Under the pieces are notes generated by a model, which did no database searches, was not told where the DNA came from, and saw only the letters and a list, made by a program, of their open reading frames with translations. 34,802 bases of DNA from Pirellulales bacterium (lineage in GTDB: Bacteria; Planctomycetota; Planctomycetia; Pirellulales; DATAWG01). The position numbers were made by a program, and so were the translations under genes. Where the stretch lies: the NCBI GenBank assembly GCA_036267355.1, contig DATAWG010000010.1, positions 1-34,802 of the forward strand. Direction: 5' to 3'. Within the stretch, counting starts at the first letter, position 1, and the number at the start of each line of letters is the position of its first letter. Below, in pieces: positions 22,310-31,773 of this stretch.

Positions 22310-25027
22310 ATGCGATCCGCCATGTTTCCGCTCTGCAACAGACTGGCTCGACACGCTCCGGTGGTCGCAGTGCCGCTCTACTTGTTCGGCGCTGTGCTAT
22401 TGCTTTCGAACGCCCGTTCGGCGATTGCGCAGCAACTGATGCCGCCGCCGAATTCATTGGCCGAATTCAATATTCCGCCCTCCGCCGCCAATTCCACCGG
22501 CTACTCGCCCTCGAGCATTCGGTTCGGCCCGAATGGGCAACTCTATATCTGGGACGGAACTTCTATCTATGAGCAAACCGCCGGGCTCAGTTCCAACGCT
22601 CCGGTCACGATCGGCGGCATCACGTCGGGCAGCGGGCCGAGCCCCTTCGGCTCCGATCCGGGCCCGATCAACTTCTCGCCTAATGGCCAGTACATTGTCG
22701 TGAGCGAAGGTGCCGGAGGATATGACCAATCCAGCAATGGCCTGTTGTTCGCCATACCGATCGCCGGCGGCACGACCGTCACGCCGATTGGCTCCGATTC
22801 CGAAACGTTCGACATGATTCCTCTACCGGCGTCGTGCAAATCGACCAGTTCGACGGGGAGTTTTCTCCTCGACGTGGGAACGAACTACGGCAGCGAGGTC
22901 GATCTGTTCAATGCGGCCACCGGCGCCGTCACCCCCATTGTCGCCGCCGTCCCCGGCGCTAGCACCTCCATCACCATTTCAGGCACCAACTGGAGCAACT
23001 ACACGCTCGACGTGGGAGTCGGTTATGGGGGACAATCGGGCGATATCAATTCGTTCAGCATTAGCGGCTTGTTTCAATCGCTCAAGAGCGGCGCCGCGCA
23101 GCAGTGGAGCACCGGCACGGTCGTGGATGGCCAGTCGGACTCCAATAATAGCGGCGCCGGCATGTTCGTCGATCCACGCGGTTACCTCTTCACCGGTGGC
23201 CCGAGCGGCATCGAGGTGATCGGCCCGAGCGGCGGTCCAGTTGTTTACAGTATTCCCTACGACACGCAGGGAGATCTGATGGGGTCGCCATCGGTGACCT
23301 ACAACTCAATCACCAACCAGTTTGCAGTGCAAGGCTACGACTACTCGGGAATCCCTCTCCAACAAACAGTCGTCTTCAGTGCATCGCAATTCGCCGTGAC
23401 CGCGCTGCTCGCATGGACGGGAGGAACGAACAACACCTGGGACACCACCAACACCTACAACTGGTCCAGTAGCACGGCGTCGTCAAACTACTACGTCGAT
23501 GGCAATACGGTCACGTTTGGCGACACCGACCCGAACTCGAGCACCGGCGCCCTGGTTCGCAATACCAAGGGCTTGGCATCGGTCGTGATCGGCTCGGACG
23601 GCGTTGCGCCGGCGGCGGTGATGTTCACCAACACCGGCGCTGCCAATGGCGGAGTCGACTATACGATCAGCGGCGGACCGATCGGCGGCAGCGCGACGAT
23701 CGAACTCTACGGCAACGGAACCATCGGCGGCACCGTCACGCTCACCAACGCCAACACGTTCACCGGCGCCGTGGTCGTCGCGGCCGGCACGCTGAATCTG
23801 CAAAACCCGACGGCGCTCGGAAATTCTTCGGGCGCGTCGGTCATTGCCGGCGCGGCGCTCGAATTGCAACAATCCACAGGCAACCAACAAACCTTCGGCC
23901 TGACGGCAACCGGCGGCAGTTCGATTCCCTTGAATCTCTACGGCACCGGCATTTCGGGCGCCGCAGGGGAATTGAACAGCGCCCAGGGCAACAATATTTA
24001 CGGCGGCGCGATCAACGTCGGCAGCGGCGGCGGGCAAATTGTTTCCTCGTCGACTACTGGCAGCGACCAGGTGACGCTCACCGGCGGCGTGTCCGTTTCC
24101 ACCGGCTCGACGCTCACCGTTGCCGGTCCGGGGCTCACTACGCTTGGCGGCGCCGGGCTCACGCTCGGCAATTCGAGCACCCTGCAGGTTGCCTCCGGCA
24201 CGTTGCAAATTACGCTTGCCGCCGGCAGCGGCACAGTAAGCCTTGGCAGCGGCGCGACGGTCGCCATCGCTCCGGCAGCCACGTTGCAACTGGCCGGCAG
24301 TGTATCGGCGCTCTCCGATCCGTCGAGCGGCAATCGCGCAGCCATCGTCAACAACGGATCTGCGGCTAGCGGCGGCGGACTGGTGATCGCCGCCGGCAAT
24401 CAGACCGTCGGCACGATAACCGGCACAGCGTCCACTTCCGGGCCGACAACGTACACCGGCGACACGATCGTCGCCCCCGGCGCGACGCTCACCGCGGAGC
24501 AGATTCTGCAAAACACGCTCTCGATCGGCGCCGGCGGCACGGTGACAATCAGCCCCGCGAACACCGTCACCAGCACGAGTCAGTCGAGTTCAGCAGATTC
24601 CAGCGGTGAGATAAGCTTCTCGCTCGCAGGTGTGCTCGCAGCAACTAGCGAATCAAGCGCCGCCTTGAATAGCGATTTGCCTGCTGCCGACGAACCAACC
24701 TCGTCTGCTTCCGATCCGAGCGGCGCAATCGAACAACTGGAAGCCCGCGTCGCAATTCTCAGCCAACTGTCCGACAATGCCGCAACCGACTCGACTGGGC
24801 TCGAAGCAATGCTCTCGACGGCGGAAAGCTCGCTGCTGTCGCTGGAATCGCAATCGGGCACAAGCCCGACAGGCATTGCTGAATCGGCGGGACCGTATTT
24901 TTCTACCGATGCGGGCGGCGCGCCGATGGCCGTTCCCGAACCCGCGACACTGGTGTTGCTGGCAATAGCCGGTCTTTGCTTGCCGTTTGTATTTCAGCGC
25001 CGTCGCGTGCGCGGAAGCGTTCGATAA
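22310..25027 (+). CDS. PEP-CTERM surface protein: beta-propeller-like head on beta-strand repeats
   Basis: 905 residues. The signal peptide is about residues 15-43 (VPLYLFGAVLLLSNARSAIAQ). Residues about 50-360 have recurring 'F.PNGQLYI', 'SPNGQYIVVSEG' and 'VDPRGYLFTGG' blades typical of beta-propellers. From about 365 to 775 come autotransporter-associated beta-strand repeats (LAWTGGTNNTWDTTNTYNWS; VTLTNANTFTGAVVVAAGTL). The tail AVPEPATLVLLAIAGLCLPF-FQRRR is a PEP-CTERM sorting signal. The region before the tail (VGTITGTASTSGPTTY, QILQNTLSIG) is shared with the partial gene at 2-670. The architecture suggests a binding head held away from the surface on a stalk; the ligand may be a corrinoid, given the riboswitch upstream (inference). 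The paralogue at 2-670 has no riboswitch visible because its start lies outside the window. Confidence 0.85.
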   Translation: MRSAMFPLCNRLARHAPVVAVPLYLFGAVLLLSNARSAIAQQLMPPPNSLAEFNIPPSAANSTGYSPSSIRFGPNGQLYIWDGTSIYEQTAGLSSNAPVTIGGITSGSGPSPFGSDPGPINFSPNGQYIVVSEGAGGYDQSSNGLLFAIPIAGGTTVTPIGSDSETFDMIPLPASCKSTSSTGSFLLDVGTNYGSEVDLFNAATGAVTPIVAAVPGASTSITISGTNWSNYTLDVGVGYGGQSGDINSFSISGLFQSLKSGAAQQWSTGTVVDGQSDSNNSGAGMFVDPRGYLFTGGPSGIEVIGPSGGPVVYSIPYDTQGDLMGSPSVTYNSITNQFAVQGYDYSGIPLQQTVVFSASQFAVTALLAWTGGTNNTWDTTNTYNWSSSTASSNYYVDGNTVTFGDTDPNSSTGALVRNTKGLASVVIGSDGVAPAAVMFTNTGAANGGVDYTISGGPIGGSATIELYGNGTIGGTVTLTNANTFTGAVVVAAGTLNLQNPTALGNSSGASVIAGAALELQQSTGNQQTFGLTATGGSSIPLNLYGTGISGAAGELNSAQGNNIYGGAINVGSGGGQIVSSSTTGSDQVTLTGGVSVSTGSTLTVAGPGLTTLGGAGLTLGNSSTLQVASGTLQITLAAGSGTVSLGSGATVAIAPAATLQLAGSVSALSDPSSGNRAAIVNNGSAASGGGLVIAAGNQTVGTITGTASTSGPTTYTGDTIVAPGATLTAEQILQNTLSIGAGGTVTISPANTVTSTSQSSSADSSGEISFSLAGVLAATSESSAALNSDLPAADEPTSSASDPSGAIEQLEARVAILSQLSDNAATDSTGLEAMLSTAESSLLSLESQSGTSPTGIAESAGPYFSTDAGGAPMAVPEPATLVLLAIAGLCLPFVFQRRRVRGSVR

Positions 25028-25213
25028 TTTCGCGCCACGGCTAGCCGAACAAAGGAATCGCGAACGCCCAGCCGAGGCGATGCCATTGATTTATTCGCGG
25101 GCGGCAGCGCACAATTGAACCCACCGACCGCGGCCGCTTCGCTGCCGTTTCGAACGGCGTTTGCGATTCCGCCGATAGCTGTTCCGCCCAATCTTTCCCA
25201 CCCGTGAGTTGCC

Positions 25214-27928
25214 ATGAATTTCTCGCCTGTTGTGCGCCGCATCTTGGTTGGTTCGATCGCGATCGTTGCAATAGTCAGCTTATTGCCGTCGCATGGGTTT
25301 GCCGAAACGATTTGGCTCGAAGGGGAAAAGCCGGTTCATTCGACGATGAATCGGCATCCATGGTGGTACGACCAAGTGAAGCGGGATCAGTTTTCCGGCG
25401 GCGATTTCATCAGCAATTTCAGCGACAAGAAAGCCGGCGAAGCGGAATACGAATTCAAGGCCGCCAAGGCCGGCAGCTACGAATTTTGGGTTCGTGCCAA
25501 TCCGATCGCGGCCAGCATGTCGTATCGACTCGATGGCAACAATTCTTGGACGCCCATCGATCTGAGCGAACACAAAGCCATCGATAGCCGCAACGTCGCC
25601 CTCGACGGCAAGCCCGACCTGCGGTTCATCGCCTGGTTCAAAGTCGGCTCGGTGAAAATTGCTGCCGGCAAGAATTCGATCCGCTTCCGCATGGACAGCA
25701 AGAACAGCAACCATGGCTATTTGGATTGCTTCGTGTTCTCGAACGACCATTTCCGGCCCAATGGCATCCACAAGCCGGGCGAAGCGAGCGGAGTGTCGAA
25801 GAACGCCGACGACAAGAATTGGTTTGCGTTCACTCCTCGCACCGATTTGCTGGATCGCCCCTCGGCGATCGATCTGCGCGATTTGAACGAGCGCTTCGCG
25901 GGCGAAGGGGGGTTTATCAAGACCGACGGTTCACGGTTCGTGCATAGCAAGACGGGCGAAGCGGTGCGGTTTTGGGCCGTCAATGGCCCCCCCGGCGACT
26001 TGAACGATCGCAAATCGCTCGGCGAATGCGGGCGCATTTTGGCGAAATACGGCGTGAATCTCGTGCGACTCCACTCCGGCGGATATGCCGATGCCGAAGG
26101 CAACGTCGATCTCGCCAAGGTGCGGCATGCGATCGATGTCGTCGAATCGATGAAACCGGCCGGAATTTACACGCACCTGTCGATCTATTTCCCGCTCTGG
26201 CTGAGCCCCAAACCCGACAATAAGTTTCTCACCGGCTACGACGGCAGCAAACACCCGTTCGCGGCGCTTTATTTCGATAAGCAGTTTCAAGCCCAGTATC
26301 GCGAATGGGTCAAAGCCCTGTTGACCACTCCCAGCCCGACGACCGGCAAACCGTTGATCGACGAGCCGGCCGTGTTTGGCATCGAAATCATCAACGAAGA
26401 TTCGTATTTGTTTTGGACATTCAGCCCCGCGAACATCCCCGATCCGGAATTGAAGATTCTCGAATCGCAGTTCGGCGATTGGTTGAAGGCGAAACATGGC
26501 TCGTTGGAAAAAGCCCTCGCGGCCTGGAAGGGCCAAAAAGATGGCCGCGACAACCTGGCCGAGGGCCGCATGGGCTTTCGACCGTGGTGGAATATGTTCA
26601 CCGAAAAATCGCCGCGCGATCGCGACACGGTGCGGTTTCTCGTCGAAAGCCAGCGCAATTTTTATGCCGACACGTACAAGTTCATCCGCAGCCTCGGCTT
26701 CAAGGGACTGATCACGGCCTCGAATTGGACGACCGCCAGCCCGCAGGTGCTCGGCCCGCTGGAAAAATACTCCTACACCGTCACGGATTTCATCGATCGC
26801 CACGGCTATTTCGACTGCAACAACAAAGGCGACAACTCCGGCTGGTCGATCCAAAACGGCCATTCGTATAGCGACCGCAGCGCGCTTCGCTTCGATCCAT
26901 CCGAGCCAGGAAAGGCAAAATCGTTCGTGAATTCGGTGATGGATCCGAGCTACGACGACAAGCCTTCGATGATTTCAGAAACGACGTTCAATCGGCCAAA
27001 CCGATATCGTTCGGAAGCGCCGCTGTACTATGCCGCCTATGGAGCGCTGCAAGGAAGCGATTGCATCGTCCATTTTGCGTTCGACGGCGATCGTTGGAGC
27101 GTCAAGCCGGGCTATTTCATGCAGCCCTGGAGCGTGATGACGCCGGCCATGATGGGCCAATTTCCTGCCGCCGCGCTCATCTATCGCCGGGGCTTGGTGT
27201 CGGAAGGGAAAATGCTCGTGAATTTGAATCTCAAACTCGACGATCTGCTGAATCTCGGTGGCACTCCGCTGCCGCAAGATGCATCGTTCGACGAACTGCG
27301 GCTCAAAGACGTTCCGCCGGGTACGCCCCCGAGCCCGACGAATGTGATCGATCCACTGGTTCATTTCGCGGGGCGAACGAACGTGAATTTCAGCAGCGAG
27401 CGATTGCCGAGCGAATTTTCCGATCTCCGGCGATATATTGATCGCGCCCATCAAACGGTCACGGCCAGCACGGGCGAATTGAAGCTTGACTACGGCAAGG
27501 GGCTTTTGGTTATCAACGCACCGGCGGCCCAGGGCATCAGCGGAGCGCTCGACGCTGCCGGCAAAACCGAACTCGCCGATCTATCGATCGCATCGAAGCT
27601 GCCGCTGGGGCACATCGTGGCCGTGAGCCTCGACGGCCAGCCGCTCGCCACGTCGAGCCGCATTTTGCTGCAAGCAATGACGGAAGAAAAAGCGACCGAT
27701 TTCGAAACCGTTCCGCTTGGTGGCGGCGTGCAGCAGATCGTCGACATCGGCCATGACCCGTGGCTTGTGCATAACATCTCCGGCACGGTGCAATTCAAAC
27801 GTCCCGATGCGGCGAGCCTCGAAGTCTTTGCGCTCGACCACGGCGGCGACAATCCGAAGCCCGCAGGCCACGCCGATTCAATCACGCTCCGGCCCGCGAC
27901 GATTTATTATCTCGTGCGGACGAAATAG
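25214..27928 (+). CDS. Secreted glycoside hydrolase (GH5/clan-A-like) with N-terminal binding domain
   Basis: 904 residues. The signal peptide is LVGSIAIVAIVSLLPSHGFA. Residues about 32-190 look like a carbohydrate-binding beta-sandwich (ETIWLEGEKP ... KNSNHGYLDCFVFSNDHF). Residues about 215-650 resemble a clan-A (beta/alpha)8 hydrolase: FWAVNGPPGD, CGRILAKYGVNLVRLHSGG, GIEIINEDSYLF with Glu395 as likely acid/base, and SMISETTF with Glu589 as likely nucleophile. A C-terminal beta domain (about 660-900) follows. It is probably a secreted endo-acting polysaccharidase; the substrate is not certain (mannan or cellulose type are candidates). It starts 186 bp after the B12 cluster, with no strong Shine-Dalgarno sequence, so it may be a separate transcription unit. 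Confidence 0.82.
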   Translation: MNFSPVVRRILVGSIAIVAIVSLLPSHGFAETIWLEGEKPVHSTMNRHPWWYDQVKRDQFSGGDFISNFSDKKAGEAEYEFKAAKAGSYEFWVRANPIAASMSYRLDGNNSWTPIDLSEHKAIDSRNVALDGKPDLRFIAWFKVGSVKIAAGKNSIRFRMDSKNSNHGYLDCFVFSNDHFRPNGIHKPGEASGVSKNADDKNWFAFTPRTDLLDRPSAIDLRDLNERFAGEGGFIKTDGSRFVHSKTGEAVRFWAVNGPPGDLNDRKSLGECGRILAKYGVNLVRLHSGGYADAEGNVDLAKVRHAIDVVESMKPAGIYTHLSIYFPLWLSPKPDNKFLTGYDGSKHPFAALYFDKQFQAQYREWVKALLTTPSPTTGKPLIDEPAVFGIEIINEDSYLFWTFSPANIPDPELKILESQFGDWLKAKHGSLEKALAAWKGQKDGRDNLAEGRMGFRPWWNMFTEKSPRDRDTVRFLVESQRNFYADTYKFIRSLGFKGLITASNWTTASPQVLGPLEKYSYTVTDFIDRHGYFDCNNKGDNSGWSIQNGHSYSDRSALRFDPSEPGKAKSFVNSVMDPSYDDKPSMISETTFNRPNRYRSEAPLYYAAYGALQGSDCIVHFAFDGDRWSVKPGYFMQPWSVMTPAMMGQFPAAALIYRRGLVSEGKMLVNLNLKLDDLLNLGGTPLPQDASFDELRLKDVPPGTPPSPTNVIDPLVHFAGRTNVNFSSERLPSEFSDLRRYIDRAHQTVTASTGELKLDYGKGLLVINAPAAQGISGALDAAGKTELADLSIASKLPLGHIVAVSLDGQPLATSSRILLQAMTEEKATDFETVPLGGGVQQIVDIGHDPWLVHNISGTVQFKRPDAASLEVFALDHGGDNPKPAGHADSITLRPATIYYLVRTK

Positions 27929-27984
27929 ATCGACCGTGCTGTAGCTCGCGTGCGATCCACTCGTTTCCCCGGGTGATCGTCGAA

Positions 27985-30900
27985 TTATTCGAGCCCTTGG
28001 GCGCCGGCGGTGCCGACGTCGAAGCCGCTGCGAGACAATCGCGGCTTGCCGAATGAGCGGGGCTCGATCAGCAGGCTGGCCCCCACGCTCCCCGTGCTGG
28101 CGTCGGCCGAAACGCCGATAGTGACCAAGAACGATTCGCCGATTCGCGTGAGCAGCAGGCTTCCCGTCAGGTCGTTGTTGGGAACGAGGTTGACCGACGT
28201 TCCAATCGTGGTCGCCCACTTCGGGCTCAGCCGATAAGTCACCGAGGTGTTGACGGTTTGCTGCGAAATCGGACCGCCGAGATAGAAGTAACCGACGTAG
28301 TAATTTCCTTCGTTCGTGCGATTCAGATACGCGCCGACGGTGAATTCGCGATCCGCATCGCCGAAGAAATCGGTGATGCCGCTGGAGACGACGGTCGTTC
28401 GATCACCGACATACCAGTGGAAATCATATTGGAATTGGCCGAGGCTCGCTCCGAAATTCTCCTTCGCATCGGGAAAGATTTCGATCTGGGTGTCGAGCGT
28501 AATCCAGTCGATGATGTGCTGATCGCCCGGCGCGCCCCGCTTCGTTTGCCAGCGCTGGTCGGCATCGAAGCGGATCACGGTCAAATCGCCCGCGATTTCC
28601 GTCGGCCCGGTCACCCATTCATCCGAACCGCGGCGCAGTGCATACAAGCGGGGATCGAATTGCAACGGGAAACCGGGCATCCCGATCGGCAGCGGCTCGC
28701 CGGCCGGAGTGCCAAACGTGTTGTACGCGAATCGCCGCTCGAAATGCTGGATCGATTCGTCATTGAGCTGGTCGTATAGCGGGAGCTTGAACAGATCGGC
28801 ATCTCCATCGGTCGCCTGCGACGTGTTGGCATCGATCGAGAAGACGACCTTATGGGCGACGCCGTTCACATTGAACAGTTCGCTATGGATCGTTGGATCG
28901 ACAGCCCACATCGGCATGCTCGCCCGCACGCCGAAAACGCCATACGCTCGGTTCAAATCCTGATGATCGAGATCTTCGTCCCAATGCGCCACTTCGGCCA
29001 GCACATAGGGCACGATTTTCACCACGCCGAGCTGCACCGGCGCATCGAGCTCCTGGCGGCTGGCTTCGCGCGATCCCTTCAATTCACCCGGCACTTCCCA
29101 CGGCAACAGCGTGAACTTATCGGCATCGACCGGATCGGTCGGTTCCGATGCCGAACCTTGTTGGGCGTAACCGAGGCTGGTGTGTTCGTACCAAGTGAGC
29201 GTGTCGTCGAGCAGGGGCTGGCCGGTCCAGGTGTGGTCGATGCGGGGAAGCCACGACGTTTCGGTAAAGAACTCGTTGAGCCGAGCCGATCCGAACACGG
29301 TGAACGAACTATTGTCGGAGTTCTTCCGCAATTCGAAATCGGTGCTTTCATCTTTGCGCGCGTCCCACTCGCGCTGCAGATACTCTTCCAGGAAATTGCG
29401 ATCGGAGATCAAGCCCACTTCGGTCGTGATTTGCCATCCTTCGGGCAGTTGCTCGCGATTCTGCTCCAAAAGCCGGCCGCGGTCGCGCGCCTCGGGCACC
29501 AGGTCGGGGCGGTCTGCGCCGAGGTTGTCGACGCCGTGGTCCTGGATGAAGAAAGCGTCGAACACGCCATACGTGTGCCCTGGGATGCCGAAGAAATTGT
29601 CGAGGTCGTATTTGTATTCGGTGCCTGCCGCCGGACCGCGCAGCCCCAGTTCGTCGAAGCTGACGTTCCAACTTGTTCCGTGCGGCGGATCCTTGATGCC
29701 GAAAAGTTGATACGCGTCGAACTTCGTAAAAATCTGGTTGCCGAACACCGAATCCGTCTTGATTTCAACTTCCTCGAGCAAAAAACCGTCCTTCAGATCG
29801 GTCGTGGCGTAGGGGAAATATCCGACCGGGATTCCCTGGACATAGGCCACGTCGTCGTAGCCGGTGATCCGCTGCTCGTGCTCGATGCGCGGTTCGCCGG
29901 TGCGCGGATCGATCACCGGATTACCGAACAGATTCGTTTCGGGATACTGCTTGTCGACAAACGTGGCCGTGGCGGCGCGGATGTCGTAGGTCGGGTCGCC
30001 CATGCGGCTGGTGGTGAAATCGGCGTTGGTGGCGACATAGCGGTCTTGCTCGACTTGCCGCAGCACCGATGCGCGAAATCGCACCAGCCCAGGATACAGT
30101 GTCGCATTCGGCAGCGGCGTGAGAATCTCGGCGTTCAATGACAGCCCGAAGTGCTGATTCACATCGTAAAACATCGCCTGCGATTGCACGATGCGCGTGC
30201 CCTGGCGGAAAACGACGTTGCCTTCCATGTAGATTTCCAGCGGCGTGTTTTCCGATTGCACATGCCCTTGGCCGCGGATCTCGGGCTGTTGATCGCCGGT
30301 GGTCCAAATCACCATCCGATCGGCCGACACATCGATCGAGCCGAAATCCTTCAAACCGTCGACGATCAGATTCACGCCGGAATTGATCACCGCCACGCGC
30401 TCGTTGGCGGGGCCGCTCGGCGCCCAGAAAATTTGCACCGGCATGTCGGTGCGGGGAAAAGCGCGAATTCGCCGAGCGCCGACCGGCGGCGCGGCCGGCG
30501 GCGGAACCCTTGTCCCGGGCGTCACCGGTTCGACAAATTGGGCCGGCTCGAGCTGCGACGGCTCGGCATTGAACGAAGACGTCGGTGCGCGATACGCGAT
30601 CGCATGCACATAAACCGGCGGTTTCGGAGTCGGCTCCCGACCGATCGCTGTGGCATTGATTCTTACCGGCACCAGTGCGACCATCTGCCCCAGCCAATGA
30701 TCGTCGGTCAATCGGCTGAGAACTGGCGCGACCGGGGCAGCGATGTATCCCTGCATCGACGATCCGTCGGGCGCTGGAGCAACGCCGCCAAACGGGGTTC
30801 CACTGTACGGCGGACCGTTGTACGGCGCTCCGTTATACGGCGGTGGAGACGCTCGAAATGCCGGTGGAATTCCGCCCCGCGCTCCGACAGCCGACACAAC

Positions 30901-31263
30901 CGCAACCGGCGGTCCGAGCGTATCGACCGTCACATTCCCTTCGAGATAGACGGTCAGCCGTTGCGGCGAGAACTCGCCGCGGCCGGTCCGCTCGATCCAT
31001 ACGACGGCTTCCTTTCCGTTTGCCGCAAACGAGCCTTGTGTGATCGAGCAATTGCCGGATAGCCACCAAACATCATAAAGCCCTTCGCTCCAGTGTCGGG
31101 CCTGCTTTGCGTTGACGACCAACGGATCGTGCGGATCGGCAGGACGCACATCCATCTGCGCTTGGGCCGCGCCGGCGAGCGCGATGAGCCAAACCGCGGC
31201 GGCTATGAAGACGCAAGCGGCATTCCGAACGACAAGTCGCCACGATCGCGCGCCGCAGTCCAC
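27985..31263 (-). CDS. LptD/OstA-like outer-membrane protein
   Basis: About 1092 residues from the GTG at 31263 (GGAAG 10 nt upstream); the longest frame starts at a TTG at 31341. The signal peptide is VFIAAAVWLIALAGAAQAQ. The N-terminal part has OstA/LptA-type beta-jelly-roll segments, for example LVVNAKQARHWSEGLY and a second set near residues 320-400 (SADRMVIWTTGDQQPEIRG, YMEGNVVFRQGTRIVQSQAM). Between them is a 60-100-residue Pro/Gly/Tyr-rich insert with NGAPYNGPPYSGTP repeats. The rest (about 420-1090) is a long beta-rich region consistent with an outer-membrane barrel ending near DVGTAGAQGLE. It is an LPS-transport or outer-membrane biogenesis factor by family; planctomycete versions are diverged. 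It converges with the glycoside hydrolase gene. Confidence 0.82.
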   Translation of the reverse strand: MDCGARSWRLVVRNAACVFIAAAVWLIALAGAAQAQMDVRPADPHDPLVVNAKQARHWSEGLYDVWWLSGNCSITQGSFAANGKEAVVWIERTGRGEFSPQRLTVYLEGNVTVDTLGPPVAVVSAVGARGGIPPAFRASPPPYNGAPYNGPPYSGTPFGGVAPAPDGSSMQGYIAAPVAPVLSRLTDDHWLGQMVALVPVRINATAIGREPTPKPPVYVHAIAYRAPTSSFNAEPSQLEPAQFVEPVTPGTRVPPPAAPPVGARRIRAFPRTDMPVQIFWAPSGPANERVAVINSGVNLIVDGLKDFGSIDVSADRMVIWTTGDQQPEIRGQGHVQSENTPLEIYMEGNVVFRQGTRIVQSQAMFYDVNQHFGLSLNAEILTPLPNATLYPGLVRFRASVLRQVEQDRYVATNADFTTSRMGDPTYDIRAATATFVDKQYPETNLFGNPVIDPRTGEPRIEHEQRITGYDDVAYVQGIPVGYFPYATTDLKDGFLLEEVEIKTDSVFGNQIFTKFDAYQLFGIKDPPHGTSWNVSFDELGLRGPAAGTEYKYDLDNFFGIPGHTYGVFDAFFIQDHGVDNLGADRPDLVPEARDRGRLLEQNREQLPEGWQITTEVGLISDRNFLEEYLQREWDARKDESTDFELRKNSDNSSFTVFGSARLNEFFTETSWLPRIDHTWTGQPLLDDTLTWYEHTSLGYAQQGSASEPTDPVDADKFTLLPWEVPGELKGSREASRQELDAPVQLGVVKIVPYVLAEVAHWDEDLDHQDLNRAYGVFGVRASMPMWAVDPTIHSELFNVNGVAHKVVFSIDANTSQATDGDADLFKLPLYDQLNDESIQHFERRFAYNTFGTPAGEPLPIGMPGFPLQFDPRLYALRRGSDEWVTGPTEIAGDLTVIRFDADQRWQTKRGAPGDQHIIDWITLDTQIEIFPDAKENFGASLGQFQYDFHWYVGDRTTVVSSGITDFFGDADREFTVGAYLNRTNEGNYYVGYFYLGGPISQQTVNTSVTYRLSPKWATTIGTSVNLVPNNDLTGSLLLTRIGESFLVTIGVSADASTGSVGASLLIEPRSFGKPRLSRSGFDVGTAGAQGLE

Positions 31264-31593
31264 ATTGCGACGGCTTCCGCGGCGCGCGTACGCGCTGGAA
31301 GATGCACAATCGATTCGCGCAGCGACATGGAATTGAGGCAAAGACCACCTTGCCGACGCGTAAGCCCGAGCGCGCGACCAACGGCCGAAAGCCGGACCCG
31401 CAAGACGAAGAGAGATAGAAAAGCCGTAATCAGAAAAGACTTAGCCCGAAAAAGCGGGCGGATTATAGCGCGAATCGCCCGCCGGAGCAAGGCAGGTTCA
31501 GCCTGACGGCAATCGATACAAATCATTGCAGACACATGATTTACAATGCGCATCGAGGATCGCGATTCACCACCGAACGGCCAAACTGCCGAT

Positions 31594-31664
31594 AGCCCGC
31601 CGCGCTAGCAAGGAAGTTTGTTGACAGGGCTTCCGTACCAATTCCCTTGCTAGCGCTGCGGGCT
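31594..31664. repeat. REP-like inverted repeat, family A
   Basis: AGCCCGCCGCGCTAGCAAGG (from 31594) pairs with CCTTGCTAGCGCTGCGGGCT (ending 31664) around a spacer of about 26 bp. A nearly identical pair is at 34041-34113, and a half copy is at 15239. Confidence 0.85.
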
Positions 31665-31694
31665 TCGGCCAACCCGGTCGTTTAGAAAACGAAA

Positions 31695-31723
31695 AAGGGC
31701 GAGGCTCGCGCCCCGCCCTCTTT
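31695..31723 (-). terminator. Intrinsic terminator of the TIM-barrel gene
   Basis: On the minus strand AGGGCGGGGC - GCGA - GCCTCGCCCT is followed by TTTTTC. It lies about 50 nt past the stop of the gene at 31774, between it and the LptD-like gene, so the two are probably separate transcripts. Minor mismatch in the stem. Confidence 0.75.
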
Positions 31724-31773
31724 CAATTCAACCAATCGCAAATCGACGATCTGACGATCGCCGCCGGCCAGCG

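Larger units (their letters stand above)
31342..31773. other. Noncoding region, 432 bp
   Basis: Its right part holds the terminator of the downstream TIM-barrel gene and a family A palindrome. Its left part is the leader of the LptD-like gene on the minus strand. No gene and no clear promoter pair were found. Confidence 0.5.

Noticed and set aside
23483-24511. 342-codon minus-strand open frame in the beta-strand-repeat region
   Set aside because: Antisense to a repetitive Gly/Thr/Ser-rich coding region; repeats give Arg/Ala-rich shadows.
25144-25158. GCCGTTTCGAACGGC palindrome as a terminator of the B12 cluster
   Set aside because: The stem is only 6 bp and the following T-run is three bases; too weak to call.
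28852-30141. 429-codon plus-strand open frame antisense to the LptD-like gene
   Set aside because: Shadow of the barrel region in G+C-rich DNA, with no recognisable domain or Shine-Dalgarno sequence.
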